Shown here in pieces: positions 23,218 to 34,074 of a stretch of DNA of 64,000 nucleotides. The stretch is from Coptis chinensis (Eukaryota; Streptophyta; Magnoliopsida; Ranunculales; Ranunculaceae): the NCBI GenBank assembly GCA_015680905.1, contig JADFTS010000062.1, positions 62,001 through 126,000 of the forward strand, read 5' to 3'. Position 1 is the first letter of the stretch; each line of letters begins with the position of its first letter. The translations under genes were made by a program, and so were the position numbers. The notes under the pieces are model-generated. The model ran no database searches. It was not told the origin of the DNA and was given only the letters and a program-made list of their open reading frames with translations.

Positions 23218-23369
23218 GTTCTTGCTATTTGTATTCTTCTTTGGAGGTATGTTGATGATTGAGTTTAGAAGAATTTTTTTCGAACACTTAGTTGAAGAAT
23301 AATATGATTCGATCTTGATCGATGTTCACGCAACAAAGAATAAGAAATCAAACTATTGAAATCAATGTT

Positions 23370-23763
23370 CTTGATGCATAGACGACACGGTGCTAATGTA
23401 ATGATCAAGAGAATCACTCAAGTTTAATGGAGTTTTCTTATTGATCAATAATGGAGTTTAACAACCTACCAATACTTCTCTTTCTCTTTTCCTTAAATGT
23501 GAAAAACATAAATGAAAATGTGAAAATGAAAATTATTCCTCTCTCTCTTCTACATCCAATCTTTTTATAGTTGTTTTACATGACTTCATCCAATAGTTTT
23601 GTGATATCTGTCCATCTTTCTTCTTTTCCGCTTCTTTCCTACAACATTCAATTGAAAGAGTTATGGCGATATCTCAGTTTATAGACCAAATTACAGATTG
23701 AAATATCAGTTGGTACAATATTTGGCACTACAACCCTCACCCAAAATCCTAGCTCCGCCACTG
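23370..23763 (-). other. Possible LTR/leader of the gypsy remnant and a hAT-like end
   Basis: The minus strand has a TATA-like CTATAAAAAG at about 23,560-23,570 and a possible degenerate primer site (TTAGCACCGTGTCGTC) at about 23,382-23,397, placed just upstream of the gag start. The segment ending at 23,763 reads, on the minus strand, CAGTGGCGGAGCTAGGATTT, a typical hAT-family terminus whose partner end I did not find. Confidence 0.35.
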
Positions 23764-24369
23764 CCCCCACCCTGCCGGTACTCAACCCTCTATTATTAAT
23801 ATTTGGTTGACATTTTTTTTTTTCTACGCTTAATAGACTACTTGATAGAAAATTAAAGACAGAAGCATGAATGAAAAAAATTGTAGCCTGCATTATAGGT
23901 GCAAATTTTGCATTCCTAGGAGGCTGTTAAACAATTTAACTTGATCTTCTTACAATCTTTTTCAGTTTACAACTCCATCAATCGTTCTAAATTATTGCCT
24001 GATTCAAGTCAACTAATAAGACTAAGTCGTGGATAAGTTAGTTTTTTTTTTTTGCCGTATTGGCCTGCGGATATTGAGGAGCCGTCCTCCTCATGATGGT
24101 GAAACATACAAAATTGTAGAATTCATCAAATGTAATTTAAGGTGTTGCATTCCTCACCATTAATATTTTCTTCCTTCGAATTGCAATTTGACTTAATTTA
24201 TCAAATAGATTGCGGGCAACTGGAATCTTTCACATGATAATTTTATCTGGTAACGTTACTCAACATTAACATTTAGCCAGGGAGTTGACTAATCAGAAAA
24301 ACATTTATGCGACAGGCCCGAGATACTGTCGGTCTATTTAAAAAGGCCTATGATCCCATATAAGGTCCG
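23764..24369. other. Intergenic, nothing recognised
   Basis: AT-rich with two poly-T runs (about 23,812-23,823 and 24,043-24,052). No ORF, RNA gene or clear repeat is seen. Confidence 0.6.
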
Positions 24370-24651
24370 ATCCTCTAAGGCCTTTGAGCCCATCTCACAT
24401 ATACCACGTGGCAGAACGGTTTTTCGAACTTAAGCAGCAAAGTTTGGGTTCAATAGTGAAAGAGAGCTGGTTAGGTTTTACTTTCTGCGTGCGCTCTCTC
24501 TGTCTATTATACTTTAATTACAAGGTAAATAAAATAGATTCTGATTTCTAAATCAAATATGAACAGCTGGTTTCGACTTTGGATTTCAGTTTTAATTTAC
24601 TAATATAAAAGTAATATTATGCGTTTATATTTAGAGTAGGGGTGGAAAAAT
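24370..24651 (+). promoter_or_regulatory. Promoter and 5' UTR region of the RSZ gene
   Basis: Upstream of the ATG lie GGCCC/GGGCC-type elements (aggcccgag at about 24,316 and gggccc-like sites to 24,392). A CT-rich start-like stretch (ctctctctgtctattat) follows at about 24,494-24,510. acaaggtaaat at about 24,521 could be the donor of a 5' UTR intron ending at an AG shortly before the start codon. TGGGCC/AGGCCC motifs are common in promoters of plant housekeeping genes; the assignment is inferred. Confidence 0.45.
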
Positions 24652-27600
24652 ATGTCGCGTGTGTATGTGGGGAATTTGAATCCAAGGGTTACTGAACGAG
24701 AGCTTGAAGATGAATTTCGCACTTTTGGTGTCTTAAAAAGGTAATAACACAAAATTTTCTTATAGTTGACTATAAAGAATATGTGGTTTGAAAACCGACT
24801 TGTTTATCTAATGAATATGAAACATTGTTTGTAGGATGAGATGGCCTTGTTTTTTTAATAAGAAGGAAAATCAATGAAAATAAAATACATAAAGTACTAG
24901 TTATAATAAATGCTTGTGTTTGCAGGCACAGCACTTTAAGCAGCCCCTATGTTGTCAAAGGGGAGGTCAAGGTAGAAATTGTAGTGTAAAATAATTTTAG
25001 GTCGTATTCAGAGGTGTTCCTAGAGCGTTGCACCTCGCCTCGCCCTTGACAACAAAGATGAGCCCATGTTAGAGTATCACTTCATTACATGGCGCTCGAA
25101 ACTGATTCGGACTAGAGAAACAACAAACCCCCTTGATTACAATCAGGGTTTCCTCCAATGTCGAGGCTTTTACTTTAACTGTCACCATGTCCCCTTTTTC
25201 TAGTTTCATATTAAGAGTAATAAAAAAGTGACATTAATATGAATTAACAGTATATCATTTATCACATATGCTCTCAAAGGCACCCCAAGGCGCTGCCTAT
25301 GCGGCACTAGACCCGGAGCCAAGGCGGCAAAGGCAGTAGTATGAAAATTGTCAAAGGTGTTCCTAAGGCAGTGCCCCAGGGCGTTTGTTGAGAAACCTAT
25401 CACCTTGCGCCTCGCCTTGCCCCTGACAACATAGAGTGTCACCAACAAACAGAAATGTGTGTTAAAGATAGATGGATGACTGCAAATTTTAGTAAAACAC
25501 TTTTGAGCCTCCAATGCACATGATGTGTATGCAATCTCAATAACAATTTATACTCTACTACTATAAAAGATATATGCAGTCAGCAGCAATAAGAAGCAAT
25601 GTGTTTTTGATTACTTGGGCGTGTGACACTGTTCAGTAGCAACTTTTAGTAAACATCCATCTTTGCATTTCTTCAATCCTCCTTTTTGGAGGAAAATCTA
25701 GAAAATCAAGGCAAATTTTAATTTTTTCTTGCATCTGTACTGTTGCAAGTTAACTGAATAACTAATCCGATGTCATGATGCTTTATTCGTCTTTTACATT
25801 TCTTGCACTTGTTTATTGATGACAGTGTCTGGGTTGCACGGAGACCACCAGGTTATGCTTTTATCGATTTTGATGATCATAGAGATGCGCTGGATGCAAT
25901 ACGTGATCTGGATGGTATGTCGAAAACGCTCTGTAGTTTTATTTGTGGAAATCTAGTAATTAGTATACAGAGATTTGTCTTCATTTGTTGGTCTCCTTTT
26001 TTTTTTGTTATTATTCTCTTTTTGTTGTCCTAGTTGGCTGGTTGGTCCAACCTTTAATATGTTTTCCCATTAATGGCATTAGTAGCTAATGATCCCACAA
26101 CAACAACAACAACCAAAAACCTTTCAACAAAATAAGGAAAAATAAGATAGAGAAGAAGAAAAAAAACTGCATTTCAATTAGTATTTTTTGGAAGTTGATC
26201 TTTGATATTTAGATTGGATTTGTGTTTACAGGAATGCGAGCAGGCAACTCACTTGTGAGTTGCATACATGCCTCTCACTAGAAACACAACTTTTGCATTT
26301 GGATGCTTACAATCAAATACTTTTGACAGTGTTTGTAGTGAGAGGCAGGTATGCAACTCACGATCACAAGTGATGCTTGCTAGCATTCGTCATATTATTT
26401 TTGTGGTGCTATCAGCTGTGTGCAAAGAAAATATTTGTGTATAATTGCTACTATATTGTATCTTTCCTCATACATGGTAAGTTTCTTTTAGAATTACAAT
26501 CTTTAGGAGGAAATCTTAAGTGTCTGGAGTTGTATGCGAGAGATACCTATATTAAGTCGGTCAGTTGCTGTCTAGAATTTAAAACTTAAAACTGGTCATG
26601 TGATTGGTATTTTATTTTCCACTTCATTTCACATCCTTATTTGAACAAGTGGACCACTCCATTCGTTCGTGGTACAATAAAATTTCTAGTTGATCTATTA
26701 GCGAATATCTTGGTACCAAATGTAATTCCAATACAGTCCACCATCCCTCTTACCCAAAGCCTCCAATGCATTTTTTGGGGTTGGTTTTTGTAGTTCATAG
26801 AACATGCTTGTTACTAAATTATCCTGTTATATTTTTGTAAATTGTAACACGATGAGTCACTAGCATATCTGTAATATTTCAGTATCCCTCAGTCACTCAC
26901 TGAGTTTTGATATTTTGTAAGATCATCTTTAGTTGTGATTTAATAGGTAAAAGTATCTTGTTATATATGAAAATGGTTTTACTTCTCATGTGAACTAATA
27001 GGTAAAAATGGCTGGAGAGTTGAACTCTCTCACAATTCTAGAAGTGGAGGCGGCAGAGATGGCGGCGGTGGTCGTCGTGGCGGCAGCGGTGGTGGTGGCG
27101 GCGGCGGTGGTGGTCGTGGTCGTTCTGGAGGGTCTGATTTGAAGTGTTATGAGTGTGGTGAGCCTGGTCATTTTGCTCGAGAATGCCGCTTGCGGGTTGG
27201 TTCTGGAAGACGTCGTAGCCGCAGTCCTAGATATCGCAGGAGTCCAAGCTATGGTAGAAGGTAACGAAAATAATAATTTAGTTTCTTGAATGGTGTCTGA
27301 TCACAGATCTTCTGATTGCTTTATACTGCCTGCTCTCTTTTGCATTGTGAAGTGTGGAGGGTTTTAGTTATTGTCCATTTCTGCCCACTCTTGTTCATAT
27401 TGAATGAATAAAACCACAAAAGCTTTTAACTGACTAAGTTCTAGAACCTTGGAATTTCAATGCTACCGAGTCAATGTCTGACCCATTTGGTTTTTAATTT
27501 CTAGTTTGACATAAGCTGACCCTGAAGCTTTGAATCATTAATTATGTTCATTGATGTCTTTTAATTGGAGACTACTGCTTTGGTAAATATATTTTGGTTG

Positions 27601-28130
27601 TTGCAAATTTAAGCTGATGCATACCATTTAGTAATTTGTGGCTGTGTCATATTGATTTGACACAGGAGCTACAGTCCTCGTGGGCACTCTCCAGGAGCTC
27701 GCAGCATCTCCCCTCCTCGTGGACGTAGCTATAGCAGGTCACCTCCATATCACCGCGGACGAGAGGAATCGCCATATGCTAATGGGTAAAGTTTCTATAC
27801 CATTGAAATGTAATGTAGATCTTCTTCTGTTGCTTTACTGATATTAACCCAGTAGTGAACTTTTAGCATTTGGGCTAAGAGATCCACCTTTTGTGATCTT
27901 CAATTTAAATGGTTGCAACTGTTTATGATTTTCTTTCAAACTCTAAGCTGTCTAACAGAATTGTATTGCATAAATAAAATTTAAATAGACCGTAATATGC
28001 GTTGAATGGATTGGAGGGGTAACAGTTCTTCTGTTGCTTACAATTAGTTGATTCCGTGCTTACACTGTACAGTATATTGTTTATGAATTTCAGAAATGGT
28101 GTCAGAGATCGTCACCGTAGCAGGAGTTGA
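24652..28130 (+). CDS. RSZ22: Serine/arginine-rich splicing factor RSZ21/RSZ22-like (5 exons)
   Basis: Exons: 24652-24740, 25826-25914, 27002-27260, 27666-27785, 28094-28130 (594 nt, 197 aa). All introns have GT..AG borders and the frame is continuous. The product is a nuclear SR protein that binds pre-mRNA and promotes spliceosome assembly (family knowledge). Residues 1-70 are an RRM with RNP2 (VYVGNL) and RNP1 ([10 protein letters not shown]). A glycine-rich hinge follows, coded by a GGC/GGT-rich tract at about 27,048-27,130. One CCHC zinc knuckle ([14 protein letters not shown]) comes next, then an RS domain rich in SPRGR/SRSP and an RSRS terminus. A single knuckle places it in the RSZ rather than the RS2Z subfamily. 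Length and order match known RSZ proteins. Introns 1 and 2 (about 1.1 kb each) carry repeat insertions. It looks intact. Confidence 0.96.
24947..25434. repeat. Inverted-repeat element in RSZ intron 1
   Basis: The ends CTATGTTGTCAAAGGGGAGG and (reverse complement) CTATGTTGTCAGGGGCAAGG form a ~20-bp imperfect inverted repeat. An extra internal arm, CGCCTCGCCCTTGACAAC, lies at about 25,036-25,053. The GC-rich GCACCTCGCCTCGCC style is unlike the AT-rich intron around it. No flanking duplication is clear and no ORF is present, so it is MITE-like but unclassified. Confidence 0.5.
26232..26388. repeat. Foldback MITE / long hairpin in RSZ intron 2
   Basis: The arms at about 26,232-26,290 and 26,332-26,388 are near-perfect reverse complements: GAATGCGAGCAGGCAACTCA and TAGTGAGAGGCAGGTATGCA are the arm starts, with a loop of about 40 bases. 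The transcript would fold into a ~57-bp stem. No clear target duplication is seen. The hairpin lies in the sense strand of a transcribed intron. Confidence 0.7.
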
Positions 28131-29920
28131 TTACTGGCTAAATTAGATTATCGACTGTATTGTGAGTAGACATGGACACGGAGTGTTGAGACTGTCAACA
28201 CTTCATTGAGACTGTTTTTAATTGAGGCTCGCCCTCAGCATTGACTTCTCGGATTGGATAAGTTTCTTTCCTTCTTCACTATTGGTTCCATTTCTGTTTG
28301 TTTTTCTTCAGTACATTATACATAAGATTGTTGTATGATGGTCTATGTTCTAGATACTAAAGGACAAATAGGACAAGGTAAAAAGGTAGATATCCACTTT
28401 TTTTGCTATAATTAGAGGGATAGAATGCCCACTGAGATTGTTCTTTTTTTGTGTGTTGAGGAGGTGTCTCCCCCCTGCTTAAACGGAATTGCTAGAGGGT
28501 TCTTTTTGCTTCTTCACATGTTGGTACTTCTGCACCCTTGTGGTCCAGCCTTCACTTGCTCTACCTTTGTGATCTTCAATTTGACTTCTTTTGGGTCTTG
28601 GTTGCCTACTACCCTAGATGCTACTATACATGATTGGTTCTCTCCAGCTGTGAAGGCCTCATCCTCATACTTCTAACGGAAATTCCTAAATTTAAATTTA
28701 AAGGGTTGAGGAGCTGCTTCGAATTCTTCAAGCAGGTATTTTAATCTATTTTGAAGAATCTTGGGAGCTAACATTTTTCTCAAAATTTTAGACACTGTTC
28801 TTTTGTAAATTAACTAGGGTTAGGAAGACGACTCCCACTGCCTAAATAGAGTATTAGTCTCAAAAATTAAATTGTCATTTTATATCTATTATTTTTAGTA
28901 TTATATATATAAAATATCGATTTAAGAAAGTTTACAACCAAATTTTGTATATTTTTCCCTGTGGTCTCTTACATCGTTTAAATTAATGTACACATTCTGT
29001 ACTTTTTGGGAGATAGTTGTAAATTAATCATGGAGGCAACAATTTAGTTTCAGTCCTCTTCTGGAAATTCACACTCACGCAAGGAGGTAATATATATTTG
29101 TGTAAACTGTAACCCCTGGAAGCACTAATTTTGATAGCAGTATGCCAATTGAGACTTTACCTAGCACTTAAAGGTACAAGGACAGTAAAAGGTAAATTTA
29201 TAAAGCTACACTCTCCCCCCAAATTAACGAAACAAATAAACAAGTAAAAACCTCATGTATTAGTCATATCAAAATTCTGTTAAATCCTTTAGCATTGTTA
29301 AATTATGAAGGTGTCTCTAGTACAAAAAATATCCGCATTGGATGGTTTTCAAACCTCTTTAGAAGATGTATTTGGACAGCACATGAACCAAATTAGTAGT
29401 AGTAGGGAAAGATGTCTTAGTGAAGCGCCAGTATTCGGCCTTGTGTTAAATTTGGTTGATGCGGGCTGTTTAACGTATAGTTGGCATTTTCATTAGCTAT
29501 TCTAACGACTAAAGAGTAAGAGTGTGACGGCACAAATGGGAAAGCTCTGGAATTTCTCACAAACATCATTTAGTATTTTGTCATTTTTATTCACCATTAA
29601 GCATCAAGCTGAATTTGGGTTGAGGCATTCGAACACTGTCCTGTAACTCCATCATCCACTGAAGAGCTGTGTTACCTGGGGAAAATTTGGCACCAATGAT
29701 ATGGTATTCTACTTTTCCTGATGCAAAAGGGCAGAATTCGAGCAAGTTGTGAAGGTGATGTATTACCCAATAGTCAGATGTTGGCCGAGGCCAGAGGGAA
29801 GTGATTTTTGAACTCTTTGCGTTTTTGGTTGACTATCGGTGTTTATTGCCTGTGACAATGGATCGATTCTTTTTTTATTGTCTTTGTAGAATGCTTAGCA
29901 GTGATTATGGCACAAGGACA
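28131..29920. other. RSZ 3' UTR followed by intergenic DNA
   Basis: The first ~200 bases after the stop are probably 3' UTR. Beyond that I see short reading frames without recognisable content and AT-rich sequence, and no gene. Confidence 0.5.
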
Positions 29921-29929
29921 AAGCCCAAT

Positions 29930-30230
29930 AATAATTTCACCCTAACTCTAAAAAACCAGGCTGATTTCATTATTTTTTTACTTATAATTTTGGCTTAAAG
30001 ACACATTTTCATTAATAATTTCGGCTCACGGACAAACCAGATTGACATCATTATATGTAAATATGTATTTACATATGAAAATTTAAATTAAATATGTATC
30101 TATATATGAAAATTTAAATTTATATAGTTTTTTTTTTTTTTATGAAAATTTAAATTAAATATAGTATTTTATATATGTAAATTTCAATTTACATACGATG
30201 ATGTCAGCATGGTTTTGGACTTACGATGAA
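29930..30230. repeat. AT-rich inverted-repeat segment
   Basis: AAACCAGGCTGATTTCATTA near 29,954 is matched, in reverse complement, by the segment ending about 30,222 (AAACCATGCTGACATCAT). The body contains repeated aaaatttaaattaaatat units between 30,060 and 30,170 and a T15 run. This looks like a decayed MITE; family unknown. Confidence 0.45.
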
Positions 30231-30284
30231 ATTTATATCTTAATATTAAAGCTCTCACAAGGGGTATTTTTCGAGCTCTATTAA

Positions 30285-30510
30285 AATTTTATGTCATTTT
30301 CTATTAAAACGGAAATTTCCCTCCTATTATTATAACGGGAATTTCTCTTCTATTAAAATAAATTCTAACACTTCTAATTAAAGCGAGAATCATTTTCCTA
30401 TTAAAATGGGAATTCTTTCTCTATTGAAAAGGGAAAATCTAGTATATCTAATTAAAACGGGAATTATTCTCTTATTAAAATATGGTCTTTCTCCCAATTG
30501 AAAAAAATGG
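30285..30510. repeat. Degenerate tandem repeat of TATTAAAACGGGAATT type
   Basis: At least six diverged copies of a ~35-45-bp unit containing (T/A)TTAAAA(C/T)GGGAATT with variable spacing are seen. No coding content. Confidence 0.5.
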
Positions 30511-30785
30511 GGTTTTAAAACTTAATTAAAACAATTTGTTATAAAATTAAAACGGATTAGCAATTTAAACGGTAGTTCCAATTTTCTAAAAAAAATCAAA
30601 ATATTTTCAAAAGAACTAGTGTATATGTACAGACCTACAAATTAGTTAAAATTAAAGTGGACTTAGGGCAAAAAAAAAAATGAAAAATTGGGCACTCAGC
30701 CCAATTACTTGAATGTTTATTCTATTTAATAATTGTTTCTTGGCAAAATAGGCCTTACTAATGCACTTCAGTTGATTGTCGGTGG

Positions 30786-31608
30786 TAGGGGTGAGCAATG
30801 GGCGGGTTGGGCGTCCGACCCGGCCCTAAACATTTAAAAGCCTTTCAGATATTAAAGGTCAGGTTGGCCCGGTCTTAAATTCAATTCAAGAGGGTCGGTC
30901 GGTCGGTCGGTCACAAGTCTAAATCTCAAGTTCCATCCCCTAAAGCCCTTTTAAAGGCTTTAGGGTCGGGTTTTAGAGTCGGGTTTTAGGGCCGGGTTTA
31001 TATATTTTCTTCTTTTTACAAATGTCATTTTTCAGACAAAAGTTTTTTTTTTGTTTCTGTGTTAATGTCTGCTCTGTATTTCGCTTTAATGGTGTGGACG
31101 GAAACCTTTAGTTCTAGACTTGGCTTGGATGTGAATAAAAACATAATTTATAAGAAGTGGAAAAATAAATTGAGAATAATAAGTTCTAGACTTTGATTTG
31201 ATGATCAAAGGAATAAAGTCTTATTTTTTTATTAGGCTAGTGCTCATTGTTCTTCATGGCTGCTAGATAGGTTGACAAATTTTTGTTATATAAGACAAGT
31301 TATTGGAAGTATTCTTGGGTGTAAGTGATAAATTATAAAAGACAATATTATTTTAATTTAAAATATTTAACAAAGAGTTGAACAATTATGATACGTATAT
31401 TTATAGTGAAAATGTGAAACTATAACTAGGGCTTGGTTAGGGCTGAATTAAGGTCGGGTTTATGTTTCAGAACCTTAACTCTAGCCCTGCCCTAGAAGGC
31501 CTTAGGGTCGGGTCGGCCCTGCCCTAAACTCTGTGAGGGCTTTATAGGGCTTAGGGTCGGGTCGGTCAGGGTCGGGTTAGGATCGTTAGGGCCAAATTCC
31601 CACCCCTA
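30786..31608. mobile_element. Non-autonomous hAT element (823 bp) with perfect 8-bp TSD
   Basis: The 8-mer GTCGGTGG occurs at 30778-30785 and again at 31609-31616. The ends are TAGGGGTGAGCAATGG and, reverse-complemented from the right, TAGGGGTGGGAATTTGG: a terminal inverted repeat that is strong over the first ten bases. Subterminal regions are crowded with GGGTCGGGT and AGGGC motifs (about 30,884-31,000 and 31,500-31,590). No transposase ORF is seen. The end sequence and duplication length indicate hAT. Confidence 0.9.
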
Positions 31609-31616
31609 GTCGGTGG

Positions 31617-32171
31617 CTTTGTACTATCAAGCCATTCCTCGTTGATTCATCTCAGTTGATTCATCTCGGTAAGTTCAGCCTAGTGAAACTCTCAAATGCA
31701 ATTATATAAGTATGCAAGATTTGGACTATTAGATATTCACTGGACTAACAAAGTTTTGGCCCACTTTCTAGTTTCATGCAAGCTGTGCAGTTTAAGCACT
31801 AATCGGGAGCAAGTCGCTCTAAGAACTTATAGCGATTAATCCAATTAATTGGGGATTAATTGGAATTAATTGCTTTAGTTATCCTATAATACATATGTCA
31901 CATATAAGTGACTAGTATATAGCTTGTGCCCACTACACTCTTTCAAATTAGGTCCAAAAGAATCACAACCAACCGAACGGTAAAAATCCAGTTCACAAAG
32001 CAGCCATTGTTGACGAAATCAATAATGATTCAGTATTTTTTCAAATTAATATTTTAAATTGCACATATCTTGAATGACTTTGAATATGTCATGTCATAAC
32101 TTGTGAAAAACAATCATAGCCGCCGGATGGGGCCTTGCGGGCCCATACCAAGTTTTTTTATTAGATAGATA
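31617..32171. other. Intergenic, nothing recognised
   Basis: AT-rich DNA with a small palindrome (ccaattaattgg, about 31,839) but no gene or clear repeat. Confidence 0.6.
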
Positions 32172-32719
32172 TCTACTATCTATATACTAAAGCAGAGACC
32201 TATAATAGAGGATTTTCTCTCTCTTATGTGGTACTCTAATATTAGAGTTAGTTTTTTCTCTTTCCTATGTACTGTAATATGAAAGATAGTCTTTTCTAAT
32301 AACCTACAATCCCACTATATGGAACTTCTTTGGAGAGTTTGAGTGTATTTCCAATTCTTATATATTTTATCAAATAAAAAAATTGCTAAAAAATATGTGA
32401 TTTATAAAAGATAATTTTCTATTACGAATCAAATATTTTTAGTATTCTAATTCTTATATATTTGATCAAATAAAAAAAAATTGCTAAATAATAGGTGATT
32501 TGTATAAACTAATTCCCTATTACAAATTATACAATTTTAGTATGTATGATAAATCACCAACTTATTTCGAATATATTCTTAACACGGCCTCAAAATATAG
32601 TTAAAAACAATTATACAAAAAATAACATCACAAAATATATAATAGAAAATGAACAAAAATAAATAACGGCAAAGCAATAATGACAAATATTTAAAAATAT
32701 ATATAATACTTAATGAAAC

Positions 32720-33535
32720 TAACGTTAAAAAACCAATTAATGGGGAACCAAAAACTGGATGCAAATGTATCGAACTAACTTCAAATAATATTTAACGGGA
32801 AATCAAAAACTAGATGCAAATGCAAGTATTAAACTAATCGTAAAAAGTAATTAATAGTAAATTGGAATATGGATACAACTGTATTAAACTAACTTCAAAG
32901 AATAATTAACGGAAAATCAAAATTTGGATGCAACTGCATTGAACTACCCTCAAAGAAAAATTAATTATAAATTGGAAACATGATACAAATGTGTGGAACT
33001 AATCTTAAAAAATAATTAACGGAAAATCGAAAATCGGATGCAACTGCATTGAACTAATCTCAAAAAATAAACTGGATGCAAATGCATTGAACTAACCTCA
33101 AAAAATAATTAACGGAAAATCGGAAACTCGATGCAAATTCATTGAACTAACCTCAAACAATAATTAACAGGAAATTGGAAACTATATGTAAATGCAACTT
33201 TATCAACTAATAAACGAGAAATCATAAACTTAATACAAATGCATTAAACTAATCTCACAGAATAATTAACGGGAAATCGGAAACTGGATGCAAATGTATT
33301 GACCTCAAAGAACAATTAACAGGAAATTGGAAATTAGATGCAAATGTATTGAACTAATCGAAAAGAATAATTAGTAAGAAATCAGAAACTGGATGCAACT
33401 GCATTGAACTGATCTCAAAAAATAAATAACGGGAATTGGAAATTTGATGCAACTGCATTGATCTAACCTCAAAATATAAATAACGGAAAATCATAAACTT
33501 GATGCAAATGCATTGAACTAACCTCAAAACATAGT
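32720..33535 (+). repeat. Helitron minisatellite array 1 (~55-bp unit)
   Basis: About 15 diverged copies of a unit of roughly 54-56 bp built from TTAACGGGAAATCGGAAACT, then GGATGCAAATGCATTGAACT and AACCTCAAAGAATAA. Copies differ by point changes and small deletions. No coding potential. Confidence 0.88.
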
Positions 33536-34074
33536 TGGGTTATATGTTGTGGGAATGTCTCGATAAGTATAGTTTTGCATTTAAAATGGTGTTTATCTTA
33601 TCTCTTTCTATGATTGGGAACTCCTTGCTATTCAAGTAGCTTCAATATATATGAACTTCACCTTATTAGGCAATCTCACATAACTTCAATCAAACTTCTA
33701 TTATTAAACAACAAAATAAAGTTGAAGAGTTTTATCAAATATGAGTTTTTTGTTTTTTAATGGAGAGTAAAGTTTTCACGTTATAAGAAATTTGGTTGAG
33801 TGATCAATATAATACTAATATATAATAGTTATGTATATTTGTAAATATTTTTCAGAATAATTAATAATATAACAACATCCATTCGTAGATAATTTTTGAA
33901 GATTTCACATAGTGAGTCATGCATAATTTAAAGAATAATTAATGGGAAATCGGGAACTGGATAATCTTCGATGATCTCACATAGTAAATCAAGCATAATT
34001 TACTTTTTATGTTATGTTTGCAAGGACACTACATATGGATCAGTAGAAGTTGGTATTACATACCACATTGGATA
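33536..34074 (+). repeat. Tail following array 1, related to tail following array 2
   Basis: The stretch from about 33,541 (ttatatgttgtgggaatgtc) to about 33,880 is clearly related to about 35,590-35,925. Shared landmarks are TGTCTCGA.AA.TATAGTTTTG, TTGCTATTCAAGTA and AATCAAACTTCTATT. This shows that array plus tail was duplicated as one ~1.2-1.9-kb unit. A stray minisatellite fragment occurs near 33,930. Confidence 0.75.

Larger units (their letters stand above)
18690..23240 (-). mobile_element. Decayed gypsy element on the minus strand (Athila/Tat lineage)
   Basis: Reading leftwards on the minus strand there is a gag N-terminus (about 23217), gag domain (22338), protease end (22026), RNase H end (about 21600) and integrase (19973-18740). 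RT is absent: the reading passes from just after protease to the last RNase H block within about 250 bp. At least two later insertions split it (19974-21431 and 22744-23150). The element is old, with many stops. Its outer limits are unclear: non-coding 3' sequence may reach about 16.9 kb and a 5' LTR may lie at about 23.4-23.7 kb. Confidence 0.8.

Noticed and set aside
24947-25434. Assigning the RSZ intron-1 element to hAT or Mutator
   Set aside because: No 8- or 9-bp duplicate flanks the inverted ends.
29305-29496. 63-codon ORF in intergenic DNA after the RSZ gene
   Set aside because: No family resemblance and no splice or promoter context; kept only as intergenic.
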